A stretch of 64,000 bases of DNA from Antitrichia curtipendula (taxonomy: Eukaryota; Streptophyta; Bryopsida; Hypnales; Leucodontaceae): NCBI GenBank assembly GCA_951230915.1, contig OX579637.1:25048001-25112000 (forward strand). The letters are read 5' to 3'. The translations under genes were made by a program, and so were the position numbers. The stretch's first letter is position 1, and each line of letters begins with the position of its first letter. The notes beneath the pieces were generated by a model that saw only the letters and a program-made list of their open reading frames with translations, did no database searches and was not told where the DNA came from. Shown here one piece after another: positions 62,068-64,000 of the stretch.

Positions 62068-62564
62068 ATTAGGCTTTTGAAGGCACAATGAATGAATGAA
62101 AATGGCCTACACTTTTGCTCCATAATCACTCATTTTATTAGTTCAACTAGTAATTTCCATTAAAATGGGAGTCTTGCAAGCAATACATGTCCTTCAATAA
62201 ACATTGCATTGTTTCATGTCATAAACTACATTCAATTCACAACCATGTAAACATAATAATGTAAATACAAAATATATTAATACAGTATATATATTGTGTT
62301 TGCGATATAAAGATCGCAAATACATTACCAAAACATATATTCACTACTACAAATCCATAACTCTAGTTGCACGCATGGAAATCAACACAGAAACACCTAT
62401 GAAACTCCTAACTCACACCTGGGATAAAATATAATAGTATTATCTATATCCCACAAACATGTGAAAGCATAATTACTGTAAACATCTAGAAATCAAATAA
62501 CATTCAATAACATATTACTAACATGTACTCAGAATTTCAGAAAATCAACAATCCACCGCCGCGT
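62068..62564. other. AT-rich spacer with a small hairpin
   Basis: AT-rich sequence between two minus-strand pseudogenes. A hairpin with arms TTTGCGAT (62,299-62,306) and ATCGCAAA (62,313-62,320) around six bases lies in it; extending the stem gives 10 of 11 pairs. No gene seen. Confidence 0.5.
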
Positions 62565-64000
62565 TTAAGACGACGGAATTGAAGCCAAACTTTGCTTGAT
62601 GACTTCAATTTGAGCAGCAGGAATCTTGATCATGCACTCTGTGGTATCTTTTTGAATTCTAGACTTCCACGCGGTCATCAATGCGTCTGTACGCTGCCAA
62701 CGTGGTGGTTCGGTTTCATCAACCTTCCAACGCAGACCTCTTTCATTGTCCCATCCAGTGTAGAAGTTCTGAACATCCTCATCTCTTGATGTTGGACGGA
62801 AATACTGAATGCGCACGCAATTTGGTTCCCAAGGGTTACAATGTAGATCAGACAATGCCCTTGCAATCCAAACTGGATGACTGTCACCATCTGCTGGCCT
62901 TACCGCAAGGAAGTAGCCATCAAAAACATCTTGAATCGCCCTGAAAGACGGTTGTGGGTGCCCCCGTGAAGGTCCAACGTAGGCCTCATCTTCTCCAAAT
63001 TCTTCACGGTCTTCGCCGTCTTCGTCTAACCCATCTTCTTGAGTCGCTTGAACTCGAGTAGCCGGCCAGAAACCATCCTTCAAAATAGTAGATGCAGGTA
63101 GTGGGTCTTGCAGCGCAACCTTCACATCACGCCAATAGTGCACCACATGCTCATAGCGCCTCCTGCATTCCCCAGTGACGTCTGCATTGCACAAGTCCTC
63201 CCAGTACTTCACAAATCCATGTACACCCTTCACAATGTCATCTAAGCCCTTCATTGCCTTCTGAGGAACTGCCAATGGTACCCCTTCCGGCCACAAACTT
63301 TTTCCTTCAGCATCTTCTTTCCACAACTTAATGCCTGTGCCGTTTTCCCCTAACCAGTCAACATCAGTACACAATAGTTTGTACTTCATGACAGGACATC
63401 CCGTGGAATCTAGGTAGAACTTCACTTGTTGTGGTCGAGTGTGTCCAACGAAGATGTCACCACCGTCCACAAATGAACCTGCAATGAAATCCTTGAAATC
63501 AGGCACCTCTTCCACAAGGTGAGGGATAGTGGGAATGGATTCCACATCCATGAACGACTTCATAAGTGCAGGAACTGTAGGGAAGTTCTCCTTCTTCAGT
63601 TGCATACTCCATCTTCCGAACAGTGCATCAATGTCGTCGTGCGTGTGACCCACAATCATGAAGTTCTCGTATACTTCACGGAAGATCTTGTTTGCAACAA
63701 GTAGAGACTAGAAACAAAAAACATATCTATTCTTGTTGTCTCCAGTGGCATTGTCCATCTGCACAATGAGAATAGGTGGCAACGGTGATGCCGGAACCAA
63801 GTTAATTGGTGGTGGGGCAAGCGAGGCTTCGCTCATCTCTGCACCCTTCATAACTGCTTTGAACAAATTTGTTGACGGCGATCTCGCAAACAATTGCCGA
63901 GAAGAAGACTTCGGTGTCAACTCAAGATCTCGCAACAACTTTGCCATAGAGCCAATGGTATAGTTTGAATTGTGAGGAAACAAATCCAAACCATAATGCG
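62565..64000 (-). pseudogene. DUF7869-like protein, partial, one in-frame stop
   Basis: Minus-strand frame that enters at the right edge of the window (already open at 63,998) and ends at TAA 62,565, about 478 codons, with a single in-frame TAG at 63,708-63,710. Around the break the frame reads QMDNATGDNKNRYVFCF, stop, SLLVANKIFREVYENF, then MIVGHTHDDIDALFGRWS. The DN..xxNKNRY..F and VGHTHxDIDxxF motifs are the hallmarks I know from DUF7869 proteins, a family abundant in repeats of plants and some animals; related proteins have an uninterrupted FxSLL-type stretch where the stop is. Spaced Asp residues could suggest an RNase H-like/DDE fold, which is my inference. The C-terminal half has an acidic linker (EDGLDEDGEDREEFGEDEA) and then a segment rich in Trp (PVWIARALSDLHCNPWEPN; FYTGWDNERGLRWKVDE) that may be a small chromatin-type or BAH-like module. 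The N-terminus lies outside the window. Confidence 0.7.

Overview
The window looks like the edge of a large satellite block, probably centromeric or pericentromeric, in a plant nuclear genome. A bryophyte (moss-like) source is my best guess. It rests on GT-AG introns, two plant telomere-like CCCTAAA motifs, and protein families that I associate with plant repeats: a DUF7869-type protein and an FCP1/NIF-like HAD domain with the plant-style DLNG motif. No bacterial operon, rRNA, tRNA or CRISPR structure was seen.

Layout. (1) Bases 1 to about 48,640 are one uninterrupted, single-orientation tandem array of a 178-bp satellite, about 273 units. Every spacing I measured was a multiple of 178, apart from two 1-bp deletions that are copies of each other. 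Shared variants show nested higher-order repeats of 7, 8, 13, 15/16, 27 and 30 units. One decayed edge unit follows (about 48,641-48,830). (2) 48,830-50,050 is AT-rich with no credible gene, but holds half of a diverged ~170-bp direct repeat. (3) 50,050-51,250 is GC-rich, then repeat-rich: two degenerate minisatellites, a splice-donor-like site, a strong hairpin and a 74-bp direct repeat. (4) 51,700-59,250 is a plus-strand, intron-containing locus of at least five exons. It encodes an unrecognised N-terminal region, a segment with a GQH motif reminiscent of ParB/DGQHR-type proteins, a long low-complexity linker with basic, acidic and proline-rich parts, and a C-terminal FCP1/NIF-like HAD phosphatase domain. 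Four in-frame stops (TAG, TGA, TGA, TAG) break an otherwise continuous frame, so this copy is probably a decayed repeat-family gene. (5) 60,386-61,660, minus strand, is an unrecognised repeat-family (gag-like?) gene with two in-frame stops. (6) 62,565-64,000, minus strand, is a DUF7869-like gene with one in-frame stop, running off the window.

The least expected signal is a family of about 16 copies of a 19-20 bp interrupted palindrome (TTAGGTCGA-n-TCGACCTAA). All copies lie in the presumed upstream intron, the introns and the 3' flank of the locus in (4), and none in its clear exons. The array and this motif family are the two things most worth following up. All positions and identities were read by eye. 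No alignment, HMM search or transcript evidence was available.
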